From contig OZ234500.1 in assembly GCA_965153455.1 (NCBI GenBank), positions 4,030,001-4,094,000 of the forward strand: a stretch of DNA of 64,000 nt, given 5' to 3'. This DNA is from Sphagnum compactum. Lineage: Eukaryota; Bryophyta; Sphagnopsida; Sphagnales. Under the pieces are notes generated by a model. That model was not told the DNA's origin. It was given only the letters and a program-made list of their open reading frames with translations, and made no database searches. Both the position numbers and the translations under genes were made by a program. Positions 32,756 to 44,684 of the stretch are shown here, in pieces (the first letter of the stretch is position 1; the number at the start of each line of letters is the position of its first letter).

Positions 32756-33550
32756 TTGGGTGAAAGTGAAATACATTCAATATTTTGTGCAAAAATGTTC
32801 ATCATACATCGTCGGCCAACAAGATCAATGTTCACAACAACTGAAAATCTATACTTATACACAACCTCTTTAATGTCAAAACCTAAACTTTCAAGCAATG
32901 CTACACAAGGGTTTCGGATTTGGTGCTCCCACCCTGGCACCAACAACAAACTCTTCCCTTCTTGGTTTGTGTGTTCTCAATTGTGCAAGAATTGGTTGGA
33001 AACGGCCATTAGAGCTTGTGAGGAGTTCATCACCTTCCACGAGATCATTGCTTATGTTCTTCCTCTTTTCAATGTAGGTTTGTGTGGTGTTTATCACCTT
33101 CCTTGTATAACCCAAATCATTTTTGAACTTCGTTCCTTTCTTTGTTTTTTGGAGCTTGCAAGAGCAAGGTTTGTCTTAATGTTCATCATCTCCTTGCAAA
33201 ACCCAATCATGCATGGATTCATTTCCTTTTTGTGTTTCCTAAAGTTGCAAAACCAAAGAAATCAAGTTCATTTTAATTTTCGTCACCTTCCTTTTGGGTT
33301 CCCCCAATTTGTCCTTTTATTGTGTTATTTAGAGTTACAAAACCCAAAGGAGATGGGTTCGTCCTCTTCTTTGTTGCCTTCCTTTTGGGTTCCCACCACC
33401 TTGTCCCATTCTTATTCAACTCCCATTGGAAACTCAATTTGTCTCCCATTTGATTTCCATTTGACTCCCAACTTCATCTTGATGTTCATCATTTTCCTTC
33501 TAGGTTCCCTCAAATTCCTCCCCAAGTCCTGTGTCTTTTGCAACATGTAG
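32756..33550 (+). other. Longest open frame, probably not a gene
   Basis: An uninterrupted 264-codon frame from ATG at 32,756 is the longest in the window. The product is rich in Phe, Leu, Ser and Pro without a recognisable domain. The underlying DNA is a decayed repetition of pyrimidine-rich words such as TTCATCACCTTCCTT, TGGGTTCCC and GCAAAACCCAA, which depletes stop codons in this frame. Its poly-hydrophobic stretches are unlike a regular membrane protein. I regard it as spurious. An expressed lineage-specific protein cannot be excluded from sequence alone. Confidence 0.3.
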
Positions 33551-33740
33551 ACACACATCCCCCCCACCCCTTGTTATGTTTGTCCTCTTCCTTGCAAGCC
33601 TTCCCTTTATGGGTTCTCCATGACATTCATCCTCTTCCTTGCACCCCCATGTCTTACCCAAGTCATGTTGTGTTCATCTTCTTCCTTGCACACCTAGTCC
33701 TTCAATATTCATCTTGTTCATCCCACTTGTGTTTTTTGTC
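33000..33740. repeat. Pyrimidine-rich degenerate repeat tract
   Basis: Words such as GTTCATC.TCTTCCTTGCA, CACCTTCCTTTTGGGTTCCC and CAAAACCCAA recur at irregular 50-110 base spacing (for example near 33,028, 33,095, 33,180, 33,280, 33,380, 33,480, 33,630 and 33,675). This looks like an ancient minisatellite. Confidence 0.5.
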
Positions 33741-35460
33741 TTCATCTTAATTGGAACCCAAATCTTTATCCCTAATTATGTCCTTTTCTAAATCGTCCCT
33801 CTTGTGTTCCCCTCGCTATAATTGGTTTGTAATTTGTTAAGTTCTGACAAAAAGTTGGAACGTGTCCCTTTGCTTGCATTTAAGCCTTTGCCTAAGCCTT
33901 TTTTTTATTTCTAATGTAAAAACAAGGTTCATACTTATGTATAGTAAAGGATCGGCTTGCAAACTTATCCAATGAAATCTATCCCCTACCTTTTGCATTG
34001 TTGTTACAAACTAGGCTAAATTGAAACTTATATTTGCACATTTTTCTACTAACTTTTCAATTGTTTTTTCAACTATGGTTATAAGGGAATCAACAACATG
34101 TTTAACTTTCTTATCATCCTTTATTTTCGGTTTATAATTTTTTTGATAGCCTCCTTGTCCATAGTTTTTTGCCATAAAATATATGTCTACTCATTAGATG
34201 TTACTACATGTGATTAGTTGTAGTCTACTAATGGTTCTTTACCTTTTGTTTTCCTTACATATAAATGTGACAAAAAACATATATATTACAAGAAACAAAG
34301 CCTCTTATGTTACATTTGAAGAAATTTTGCAACATTACATTTCACTTATAGGTTTATTTAGGTCAATTATTAGAGCATAAATAATTTCTATTGATATTAT
34401 TTGAATGGTAGTAGAACTTTTAGGCATTTGGGTGAAAGCTCACTAAGGGTGAGCCTCTTTTGTTCAAAAGAGGTAATGTATAACAAATATCATAGTATGC
34501 AGTAAGGTAAAATCTTGATGACATCCTTTGGTTATCCTAAACACAAACAAAAAACTTCAAAATTTACACAACATTTTGAAACTCAAAGTTCACTTTGAGT
34601 CAAAATTAATCTTGATCCAATAGTTAGATGAAGAGGATTGAATAAAATCAATGTACATAAAATATATAACTTATGGCCATAGGGCCTCATGTTTGTGATT
34701 CATGAAACATTACCAAACAAAAGAAAATTGAAAAAATAATACAATGCCCATTTATAAAATTTCTTCCTCTTTGATATGGTAGTGGGTTTTTCTTAAAAAG
34801 AATATAATATTATGCATTCATTATTGAACAAATGCAAGAAAACACATTTTTTGAATGAAATTTCATCCCAAAAAAAATAATTTCTAGATTATACTAGAAT
34901 TAATTGGTGTATATTAATAGCATTCATCATAAGAAAATTCAACCAAGGATTCCATTCACAACCCTAATTTTGAAGTATATATTCAAAATTTCAAACTTTA
35001 TGATGCATATTATTCTATGACAAATATATTCCATATGTTCAAATTTTTCAATGTTTGTTGGATTTCTCAAAATAATTGATTAGATTCAATCTAAAGCAAA
35101 TCATATAATATACTTAAAACAAGGGAAAATAATCCAAGATGTGATGTCCATATGTTACCAAAAAAATTAATTTCAAAAATATTATACTTGTGATTACAAT
35201 TTTTGGGGGGCTTAGTGTGCTTTCACCCATCTCCACAAAATATTTTAAGACTAATTGCTCTTAGACATTGACATCAACCCTTGTTCCAAAATCTTGAACT
35301 ATGTTTGTTATGTTCAACAATTGTGTGGTAGTCCCATCTTTCTAAGCAATTGTTCAACATCATTAACTTATCCATCAAAGTTGTTATTATTTCCATTTGA
35401 TATGTAAATAACTATTAATATTGTATAAACTTCATTTGGTTTATTCTTGTCATCCATAGC
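33741..35460. other. AT-rich intergenic DNA
   Basis: No domain, hairpin or tandem array could be supported. Open frames are short and AT-driven. Confidence 0.5.
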
Positions 35461-36490
35461 CTAGGCATTGAATGGCCAAATTCCCATAGCCCTAAACCCA
35501 CTCTTGATGGTTTGTTGCGACAAAGAGTAATCCAATGCCTTTTTCACCCAACTAGAATGTGCAGTTTTGTAGTGCACACATATTGTTTCTAACCATTGCA
35601 TTGTCTTTCTTTTCCTAATAGCTGTTTTGAAAGGCTTGATACAATTAACATATAAGGGTTTGTAGGGCATGGGACATGTGAGATGACAATGTGATCATGT
35701 CCAACCCAATTTGTTGCACATGTTCTATAATTCTATCATAGCATGAAAACCATGCCCATCTAAACTTAATAAATGATAATTTGAATGACAGATGCCACTT
35801 GGAATTAACCTCTTGAAGAATGATGGAAATTACTTGAATAAAAAAGTTATCATCCATGCCTTCTTTAACATTGCCATGTATGTTCCTATTTTGCAATGAT
35901 TAATGTAATCATCTATCATCTTTTCACCCTTCAATATGTAGAACCTTAATAAGGCGTTCCCAATTACATTAATAACATAGTTTATTATCAACCATTCCCT
36001 AGATTTAAGAATGGTGTTGTAAACCTATTGTGAACCCCTCTTTGTTATACTCCTCACCTTTCACTACCTCCTTGCTTGAATCCTTGTCTCATTTGAGTTC
36101 CATATATGATCTTCACTAGACTTGTGTTGAATATATAATGTTTGTAGATTATGGCGAAACAAATTACATGACTAACTTGTTAAATTTTATGCCTTGCAAA
36201 CCTTTAATCCTTCCACAAGTTGAATGTTTAACTCTAGAAGTCAACGCTTGACCCAATACCACTAACTATTTGTAAGAATTTTGTTTTGAAGGGGGTTGGT
36301 ATAGTTTAAGTTAGTAAGTTTTGTCACTTTCATTTTGAATTGTTGTAAGGTAATGGAGAGTCCACAGTCTTGCATACCCAACATCTAAGCCACCATTACT
36401 ACATCCTCTTCATATCTAAGCACACCTTGAAGCCCTTGTTTCCTTGATCTTGTCTTATTATTCAAATGATCTAAAAAAGAAGTAATTACA
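35461..36490 (-). pseudogene. pogo/Tigger-like DDE transposase pseudogene
   Basis: Read on the minus strand, blocks appear in the order expected for CENP-B/Psq-type HTH plus DDE transposases of plants: TSFLDHLNNKTRSRKQGLQG (about 36,483-36,424, helix-turn-helix region), LGMQDCGLSITLQQFKMKV (about 36,390-36,330), ILKGEKMIDDYINHCKIGTY (about 35,930-35,870), LDGHGFHA (about 35,770-35,745, containing the second catalytic Asp), then PLYVNCIKPFKTAIRKRK and the C-terminal IKSGFRAMGIWPFNA ending at 35,461. A one-base insertion near 35,665 shifts the frame between HALQ and PLYVNC, and other stops lie upstream. Terminal inverted repeats were not identified. The element is inactive. Confidence 0.88.
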
Positions 36491-36894
36491 AGCATGTGCC
36501 AATCCCACATGGTTTATTTTGTTAACTTTTCAATTGGCATCCATTTTATAGTTACTTGGGAGAGTTTTGATTAAACTATAAAAACTATCAAAGTTCAATG
36601 CATGTTTTTGCTTGTGATTTGTCCATCCTTGAGTTGGAGTAGAGGTTTCTAGATCATGAGGTGATGAATGCTCTTAGGATTATATGCCCGTAATATTGGT
36701 TATAACTAAATTGTGAGTCCACATTTGTGGACCATATGGGCTTAATCAAACACCATTATTCCACTTCCAAGAGTTTTATAAAATTGGTATTAATGGCAAG
36801 TGGGTTTCTAAATCATTTTCAAGGGAGATTTTGGATTTACAAAGCTTTCTTTTAAAGTTGACCATGAAAAATGTAACTTCTAAAGTTATGGCAG
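36491..36894. other. Spacer between two transposase fossils
   Basis: About 400 bases without a clear protein block. Its right part may hold further decayed hAT sequence belonging to the next feature, but no block is convincing. Confidence 0.35.
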
Positions 36895-37150
36895 AATTTA
36901 AAGATGAAAATCCAATGATTAAACTGTTGCATCAACTTGCCACAATTAGTTTGTTGGTTGTTCTTCTCTTTAAATTCACGAGGCTTGCTAAATTGGCCAT
37001 TGTTTAGGACACTAGCAGTGTGGAAAATGAAAAACCATTTTCCACTCTATCTTTTATGAAGTCAAAACTACATAATCTATTGGAAAAGCATTTGAATATC
37101 ACCATACATGTGTTTGCGCGAGACTTTTTCATCAAGGAAACCTTTTTTTT
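36895..37150 (+). pseudogene. hAT transposase C-terminal dimerisation remnant
   Basis: The plus-strand frame reads DENPMIKLLHQLATISLL, a stop, then DTSSVENEKPFSTLSFMKSK and LHNLLEKHLNITIHVFARDF (to about 37,130). This matches the hATC-type region of the form LA...SSVE.ERCFSTL.FMKSKLRN.L..HL, common in plant hAT proteins. Only this C-terminal block is preserved. It is a different subfamily from the hAT pseudogene at 59.6-61.7 kb. Confidence 0.75.
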
Positions 37151-37339
37151 CTAGTGTACTTATTCATATTGGAATGATGGAAACAAAGTGAAGGTGTGAG
37201 TCAAGGCATGAGCATTTGGCTTGGAGTTTGGACTTGTGATGTAAAGTTTAAGAACGTAATTTGGATTACATTTTCCATTGCAAAATCATGTTTTGTTTTG
37301 GTATCATATAAGACTAACATTGTTGGCTACTACATGTAC

Positions 37340-37440
37340 TTTGTGTTGCAATTGGTAGGGTCTTGGTGACCAGGGATCAAATCCCTGGCAAAGGGCTTAG
37401 AGTCGGAGGTTGTAATTAAAAACCTACATATAATTATCAC
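37340..37440 (+). repeat. Possible tRNA-derived SINE
   Basis: TTGCAATTGGTAGGGTCTTG (A-box-like, about 37,346) and GGGATCAAATCCCTGG (B-box-like, about 37,374-37,389) lie about 27 bases apart, closer than in a typical tRNA. The B region forms the T-arm-like stem CCAGGGATC...CCCTGG. It is not a full tRNA gene: the arms other than this one do not pair. The 3' part is unresolved. Confidence 0.45.
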
Positions 37441-38064
37441 ATGTTGCCAAGTTGCCTATCATAATTGTTTGCTAGAACCCCAAAACAAAAAACACTAAAC
37501 ACCTCTACATTTGTAAAGCCTACTCTTGGTACACATAAATGTCCAAGTAAGAGCCAATATGAACCTCTGCAACTTCTAAACTTTGCGCCTAATTTATACT
37601 TCTGCTCTTGCAATACAGGTTTCTTCTACATAGCCCATTAATTTCTTTTCCAAATAGCCATAAGGGCTCGCTCGGCCTTCTCACATTCCCTTACCACTCA
37701 TGCTACAAATTAAAAAACACAAAAAGAAACACTGCCCCCAGCAACTTTTCTTCTGTTCATACATTCGGTGTAAGAAGGGTTATTACAAGCTCTGGGTACT
37801 TATCAAGTACACACAAAGCTGTAAACTGGCATACAAGTTAAAAGTCCCATGATCATGATACAGATTCTTACATTGTCTGTCAAATCTTGGAGTAGCCTAG
37901 CGAGTAGGTAGTAAAAAAGAGGTGCATAAAATTGTGTGCATCAGGTCGAGTTTTCCACCCATTTCATGCAGAGGTTTAGATCAGTCTCCAGGGGTGCTTT
38001 GCTTAATAATCAGTACAAATTGTCTGTGCCCATTGTCCACACTCTAGATCTAATGTGTTAGAAA
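37441..38064. other. Moderate-GC DNA, possible 3' region of a minus-strand gene
   Basis: The composition resembles the gene-like islands. A 77-codon plus-strand frame at 37,608 has no domain. If the exon at 38,065-38,205 is real, this stretch would contain its 3' UTR, but no clear polyadenylation signal can be assigned. Confidence 0.35.
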
Positions 38065-38205
38065 TCATAATAATAGGGCTTGGAAAGCATTATTGAACCC
38101 GAGCTTTTGTCCTTTATTGATTGTTTGTTTGTCAATTGCTGCAGCCTCATACATACAAAAATCTTCTCGTGCAGCTTCAACTGCAGCCCTGTTATTCTCA
38201 CACCA
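38065..38205 (-). CDS. Candidate terminal coding exon, unknown protein
   Basis: On the minus strand, a TTGTTAGATACAG acceptor is followed by 47 codons ending in TGA: WCENNRAAVEAAREDFCMYE, AAAIDKQTINKGQKLGFNNA, FQALLL. The composition (Ala/Glu/Lys/Asn, amphipathic) is protein-like and unlike the surrounding chance frames. I do not recognise the family. Upstream on the same strand, an acidic block KIKALEEELCAISLE (about 38,520-38,470) might belong to the same gene, but its donor phase does not join cleanly, so intermediate exons or decay must be assumed. No function is proposed. Confidence 0.35.
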   Translation of the reverse strand, partial: WCENNRAAVEAAREDFCMYEAAAIDKQTINKGQKLGFNNAFQALLL

Positions 38206-38789
38206 CTGTATCTAACAATATAATAATTCTATACTGAATGATAATACTTCTAGTACATGAACAGATTCGGCATTTATTTAAATTGTTCTTGCAATTGTTG
38301 ATTTCTGTTGAAATTAAAGTCCAAAATGTCCAAAAATTTGAGACGTGAAGCTCCCGCTCCCATCGTTGAGAGGTGTGGAAACTTCTTAAAAAAAAGTGAA
38401 GCGGTTGCAATGCCTTTTGACATGCCAATTGCGAGCTTTGAATGGAAGCAGGTGGCATGGCCAGTGATGCTACTCTAACGAGATAGCACAAAGCTCTTCC
38501 TCAAGTGCTTTGATTTTACTTTAAGGGTCGGTGCGCATCTATTTTGCAACAGGTTGGATATGGTGACTAGGGAGCATAATAACAAAGGATGCAAGTGCAT
38601 GGGGGCGTGCTATTGCATGGCCAAAATAATAATTCTTATAAAGATAATTGTGAGAAAGATACACATAGTAAGCAGATAAATTGAAGAATAATATAGCATA
38701 TGCTGAAATTCATTTCAATAAATAAATAAATAAATAAAGTCCCAAGTCCATGCTCTCACATATCTCTTGTCACCAGTGCTTTTGTTTTT
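38206..38789. other. Gene-like island with AAAT microsatellite
   Basis: A minus-strand open frame (38,198-38,491) includes MPPASIQSSQLACQKALQ and is not recognised. (AAAT)n lies at about 38,718-38,738. The sequence may be intronic to a minus-strand gene. Confidence 0.35.
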
Positions 38790-39085
38790 CAATTTTGTGA
38801 CGTAGCCATACTGCATGCTGATGGTCATTTTTCACAAGAAGAATTAGCCAAATTTGGCTACATGTCAAATAGGAAAGTAGGAAATTTTTAAGGAATCCTG
38901 TTATATTTTGGTGAACTACTAGAACCTATTGTTTAAATAATGATAATTAAAAAATTTAAAAAAACCTTGCACTTTGGCACATTTTTTCCACAAAAATCCT
39001 TTGTATCATCCCCCTTAGATTATTATTTTTGTTCACAAGTGACAAAAATTGGTCTAAAGGAAAACACTTATTGTCACTAAGTTAT
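38790..39085 (+). repeat. Dispersed repeat family X, copy 2
   Basis: It starts CAATTTTGTGACGTAGCCAT and continues AATTAGCCAAATTTGGCTAC, TAGAACCTATTGTTTAA, CATTTTTTCCACAAAAATCC and GTGACAAAAATTGGTC, collinear with 27,460-27,741. The identity looks moderate with several indels. Flanking sequences differ, so it is a dispersed element and not part of a larger duplication. Confidence 0.85.
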
Positions 39086-39339
39086 GTCCCACGAGAAACA
39101 AATTTGTTAGAGGCATTGACTTCCTCACAAATTCCCGCATACCACAATACACCCTAATTGACCCGAGGGCCAACATCACCCAAAGTTCCCCTAGCCCATT
39201 CCTAGTATGGCAAGTAGGGCCACAATGAACCAGCACCCACCAGTGCACCATCCACTGGATGTCCGTTCAATTGTGGATGAAACTCAACTGAGTTACTACC
39301 TGGTTTCATCTTGGTAACCCATCACTCAATAAGAAGTAG

Positions 39340-39480
39340 GTCTAACATATAGACTAGACAGGTAGGTAAATAAACAGGGGACTACTAGGTAAGTAGATAG
39401 TATATACATAGTAGGTAGGGGCTGTTTTTACTACCTACCTAGTTGGTAGGTAGTAGATAAAGCAACTGAGCTAACCACCA
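39340..39480. repeat. GTAG/CTAC-rich tract with perfect hairpin
   Basis: Repeats of GGTAGGTA and AAGTAGATAG lead into TACTACCTACC (39,429-39,439), loop TAGTT, and GGTAGGTAGTA (39,445-39,455), a perfect 11-bp stem. A further CCTACCTACTTGC lies near 39,613. It resembles the GGTA microsatellites at 9,336 and 12,640. Confidence 0.8.
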
Positions 39481-40667
39481 TGGTTAGCTAGGGAACTGGA
39501 ACCCAACAGAAAACTGTTTCCTGATCACATATCATCCATCCTTGATGGTGGCACTGGCGGGTGCTGGTTCACTGTGGCTGGCAAGTAGGCCTATGATGTA
39601 GGGCTTTACGGACCTACCTACTTGCACATTACTAGTAGGAAACCGAAGCAAAAGACTTAGGGAAATCAATCCATCAGAAGCAAACAAACCAAGAGAAGAA
39701 AAACAATAGTGAAAGAACAATAGTCTAGTGTTGGGAGGAGGAGGACAACAAAAAGTTTTCTTTAACAATAATTCAAGACAACAATAGTTTCATTTTGAGC
39801 CTTTTCTGTAGATAATTATGTGCAGAATAATTCAAGTTTTCACACTTGCGGGCCAAGTGCAAAGTTGGGTGCAAGGACAGCCCAGGAGGATTGATGAGGT
39901 GGGTGGGGACTTGGGGTTCTTATCCCATTGTGGCTTTGAGAACTCTCTCCAGTTCCTTGCTGGTCATAGCACGAGATTCAACACTCAAATGGGTGGTTTT
40001 TCTTTGTTTTTTCACTCAAAAGCTTTTTATTCTGGAGCTGGGTTTCATTCAGCTTTTTTACAGTTGCGGATTTTATTCGTTTTGCAAAATGGTAGAGGCT
40101 GGCTGGTCCCAGGAATTGTGTACAAGTCTTTGTCCATCTGAAAAAGGCTTTCTTGTTTGTCTCGAGTTAGTAACCACTAGTCCCATCCCAACACACACAC
40201 ATAAACCCAACCAGAAAGCTCAACAAGCTTAATGCCAGAGTCTGTTTAGAGATTGCTGGAAAACAAAAAAAAAAGGTGATTCTGCAATTCAATAGACTAC
40301 TACTCAATTAGCACAACATAATCTGTCAATTCTGACTTTCCACAAATTTTTGTGTATAAAATCACAACAATTTGGGCAAGGTGAACTTGACAAAGAGGTG
40401 CGACAAAACATGTGCTTTAAAATCGTCCAAGCTTTCCATTTGGAGATTAGTAAAATGGGTTATATATATAAGCAAGACAATCTGGAGAATAGTTGTACAA
40501 CTGGTGTTATGACAATTTCTGGCTAGAGGGTAGATAGTTCAACTAGCCTCAAGGCTCATCTCCTGAATCCTAAGGCTTTCTGTCAAGGAGAGTTTGAGTT
40601 TTTGTTTTTGGCAATGGCACTTCACAAGTTAGAAAGTGATGAATTTTAGTGCCAGAAGGCATTCCTC
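39481..40667. other. Right part of the second gene-like island, no assignable gene
   Basis: Open frames of up to 128 codons on the plus strand (39,818-40,232) and 78 codons on the minus strand have no recognisable domain. The plus-strand frames end in a low-complexity CACACACACATAAACCC tail. No splice pairs could be supported. Confidence 0.35.
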
Positions 40668-40722
40668 TGTTTAGGGTTTAGGGTTTAAGGTCAGGGTTCA
40701 GTATAATAATAATATTATTATT
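40668..40722. repeat. Telomere-like repeats and an AT palindrome
   Basis: TTTAGGGTTTAGGGTTTAAG at about 40,672 gives two perfect TTTAGGG units plus a variant. About 15 bases later AATAATAATATTATTATT (40,705-40,722) is a perfect palindrome. Confidence 0.7.
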
Positions 40723-43700
40723 ATTGGTGAAATATCTTCAGTTGGCACCCAAAAAAACCCCTTCTCTTTTGTTAAAGGAAATATTAAGAAAAAATCGAAA
40801 TAAATTGCAAAATTTTTGCCCTATGATTTTATGGAGATGCTAAAAAGCTAAAATAAGAACAGTTGTCCTTTTTAGCTTAATTATTTCTCTTGCTACTAAT
40901 CGTTTCATGTGTTGATTTAGTATTTATGAATGGCTAGGGTTATTTTGGTAGTAACTATATATTCAAGGTGCATTCACACTTGGTGTTAAGGACTCTAGTG
41001 TTGAATCCCCTAACACCATGCTAGTCATTTAGGACTTACACCTACTTACCATGAACATTTTATGTTAAGTTAACATTCACTTAACATTAAGTTATTGTCC
41101 ATTTAAGACTTGGGTGCCACCTAGGATGTCACCTAGATTTTCATTTAACATTCACTTAACATCATGTGTGGATGCATCATAAGAATTTTAAAACTTTTGA
41201 CATGTGTTGTTATTTTATTTTATTTCTATCTAGAACAAAAGGGTAGTTAGTTCTTCTTTGTTGATGTAGAATTGAGAGCCACCACAACATTTTTTTTTCA
41301 AAACCTAAAACAAACACTTATGAGAGTAGGTTGGCCTAATAGAAGTTTTGGAGAAATGAGAGCTAAAGTAGTTTGGCATTAGAATTTTAGATATCAATCT
41401 TTATATTCATATTAAGGAGCCATCCTCCTAGCTCTGTTGGTATCAATCTTACCTAAAATCCTACCTAAGGTTGTAGTGAAGAACAATACTAAGGTAGAAT
41501 CGCCCATCACCAAACACATAACTATCATTGAAAAATTTCCAATATTTTACTCATTCCTTAACCAAATTGAGCAATTTTATTGTCATTGGACACGTAAATT
41601 GGAAGGCTACAAATTATTTTTTAGCATCATATGTTAAGGAGCAACGCAGAAAACATAGGAAGAGAATGAGTAATAGTTTGCTTCAATTTTTTTGAAAAAA
41701 TAACTCTAGACCCCTCTTTAGTTCTAGCCCCATATCTTCCTCATTTTTAGTCTGGTTTGAATGATTAAAAACTTGATGTGTGCATCAACTAAGGTTTTAC
41801 AAAACTTCCCTACATTCCAAACGTGCGAAGATGCAACAACCAAAAAATTTAAGTTCGAAATTTTAATATGTTTTAAGTCACCCATCATTGAACATTGACC
41901 GTTTTAGACCAAGCATCCCATATTTTCCCCATTCCTTTATCAAATTGAACAATTTTTGCAATGATAAACAATTTTGATGTTTATTTTTGAAAGGAAAGAA
42001 ATTTAAGGAAATCTTCCTTTTGATATATATATATATTTTTTTTTTTCCAAAAGGAAAAGTGATGTGTGAAGTTTCAAGTATTGTCCTCAATGGTAATGGT
42101 AGACTTGAATAAGAATGAGGGGTGATTGGAAGTCTTTCTCCTTCCTTCATTTTTGGTGACAAATTATCTCAATGTACTTTACACTAATTGCTTGAACACA
42201 TACTTGTTGGATGTTTTTTTTGGACTTCACACATGATAATAAAAAATGTGTATATTTCTTCAATTTTAATATGAATTATGTATATCAATGTGATATCATA
42301 TTAACAATATTTAGGTTGGTTTACCAATACTTCATCAAGTCTTATTACAATCAATAGACTTTTCCATGAAGTGAATATTCAAACATGGGGCTAGAACCTT
42401 ATGTTTCCTAAAACACATGCCAACATTGTGAAAATATGGAAAAAGTTCTATAAAGAGCTCTAATGATGTGCAAAACAAAATTTTGCACCCAAACAAGACA
42501 ATAAATTATTTTCATGTCAAATTTTTCCCCTCGTCATGAAACCGATTCATGAGCCCTATTAAGAGTTATTGTTTTTTGCCGCTAAGCTCTAGTGTAGGAA
42601 GTTCTTAAAAGTTTTGGCAAACTTTTTTGTGTAATGCACACATGCATAGAACAAAACTTATGAAGAAAATTAGGTTGTGAAGAGAGTTAGGTCAGTAAAA
42701 ACGTTGAATTTGATCTAGGAGAAAATAGGTGCATATAAGAGTTTTAGAGGAACAAAGTGTTGTGTGTAGGGACAAGGCCATCCAAAGTGAAGCAAAAGGA
42801 GCATGTGAAAATGAACTTGTCAAGTAGCCACACACTTGGAATAAGACACAAAAACTTTTAGAAAGCCCAAAGCAAAAAACTTAAGCTTGGAAACATTGAT
42901 GCCAATGCAACATGTTATAATTAAGGAACAATGTTTGAGAATTTTTTTTTCAAGTGTGGTTTAAGGAAAGAAAACGGTGTTAATTCCCCATGTTTGGGAA
43001 GAGCATGATGTGTTTTACAACTAGAGTTCTTTGAGTGAAAATGTCACGAGAAAGATCTACTATCATAAAACTCGTGATGCAAACACATACAGTCAAGCCA
43101 AGCCCACTCCACTCAGAGAATCTAGGCCGAAGCTAACAGGACACCATAGCTCGAAGCTCCACTAACTCCAACTACTCCCAACGTTCTAGGCTCAACTCAA
43201 AGAACTATGTTATTTGAGCCCTCTCTAACACTTTATACCCCCACTCACAACATGAGGGTGGGTCCTACCAGAAGAGCCACTCTCCTCTAACCCTAAACCT
43301 AGAAACCCTAAGTAGGCACTACTCGCTACCATAGCACACTATATGTTATAGCTAACACACATATGGTCATGACATGATGGCTTAAGGCTTTGGGAAGCAT
43401 TCCTCCTTTCTTTATGGTCATTTTCCATGTTTTGCAAAAAGTTTTGTGAGCTTTTCCCAACTTTACCTACTACGTTGCTAACACAATCCTAAAGCTCCAA
43501 AAATGCTAGAGGTTGTTTATTCTCTTGCCACAAATGATTTCCATATCCATGAACAAACTTGAAGATTGTGGTTGCTTACTCCTTGGCTTCATGGATGTGA
43601 TTATCATTAAGTAAATTTTACTTCACTTTCCCTTGAACACTTTGATGTTGTGGCATCTTTGTTGGGTAAACAAAACTTGGTACAAAGTTGTTGGTAATCT

Positions 43701-44109
43701 ACGGTAATCTATGGCATGGAATGCACTTGTGATCATCAAGTATGCCAACCATTTTTATCATCAAACAATTTCAACACAAGGTTTTTGTTGACGTGTTTTT
43801 AAAAATCATTTACAATTTGAAGTCAAATGTTTTGAATTATATCTGCATCTAGTTGGAATGTTATAATTAAATGAAACAAAGGACGTGGATGCATGAATGA
43901 ATAGTTCACTTGGATTATTAAAAAAAGTTATTTAAAAAAAATGAAGTTTATTCTATAATGTTAAATTGGCAATGTAATGTGACACCATTGGTTGAATAGT
44001 AATAAAGTTCATATATCCAAAAAAAAATTCATATTAATAGGAGCCCCAAGTAAATATTCTAAAAATATGTTGTTGTGAATTTTTTTTTGAAAATGGAGGA
44101 AATACAATT
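40723..44109. other. AT-rich intergenic DNA
   Basis: No gene is supportable. 43,040-43,340 is a C-rich patch (including TCTAACCCTAAACCTAGAAA with telomere-like words) that may be a transposon fragment without identifiable ends. At 40,975-41,165, TTAACATTCACTTAACAT recurs twice with TGCCACCTAGGATGTCACCT between. (TA)n occurs at about 42,024-42,034. Confidence 0.45.
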
Positions 44110-44160
44110 CTAGGGACTTTTGAAAATATGATTCAATCCAAGCCATTCAAAAGTCCCTAG
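44110..44160. repeat. Perfect 15-bp inverted repeat
   Basis: CTAGGGACTTTTGAA (44,110-44,124) and TTCAAAAGTCCCTAG (44,146-44,160) with a 21-base loop. It could be a tiny MITE or the centre of one; no flanking duplication was recognised. Confidence 0.85.
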
Positions 44161-44513
44161 TTAGATTTGAACTCCAATTTTTGAGGACTAATTCCACACA
44201 AACATTTATTACTTCATGTTACACCACATATTGAGTCACTATATGTAATTGTAATGAAAATCAATATGAGAATTTCAATTTTATATGTTCCAATCAACTA
44301 ATCAATCCATGTTGAACTTTGAAAAATCCATTGCAAAAAGTGTGTAATTTTGTCAAAAAAAAATTACACATATGTTTTCATATTCAAGTTGTTAATATAA
44401 AACAATGTTTTAATTGATAGATTTAAGGTTATATGTTTTGTTAAAAGACATTGAAAGAAAATGGGTATTGCAAAAACAAAAACAATGTCACAAAAGTGAT
44501 CTACTTGACCATG

Positions 44514-44555
44514 CATTCACCCACCACATTTGGATTAAAGCATAGTGGGTGAATG
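44514..44555. repeat. Perfect 11-bp inverted repeat
   Basis: CATTCACCCAC (44,514-44,524) and GTGGGTGAATG (44,545-44,555) with a 20-base loop. Confidence 0.85.
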
Positions 44556-44684
44556 AAACCAAACTATGTACATGACATTTGATCTACCTTAGTAATGATT
44601 TTTAATTTTGATTTGGAGTGAAAACATTTAAAATTTTGGATTCCATTGGGCATCATGAATGGGGATTTACATTCTTGTTAATGG

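Noticed and set aside
37340-37415. Full tRNA gene
   Set aside because: A-box and B-box-like words are present, but acceptor, D and anticodon arms do not pair, so only a SINE-like call is supportable.
43040-43340. C-rich patch as a possible LTR
   Set aside because: No TG/CA ends, no polypurine tract or coding block nearby, and no second copy in the window.
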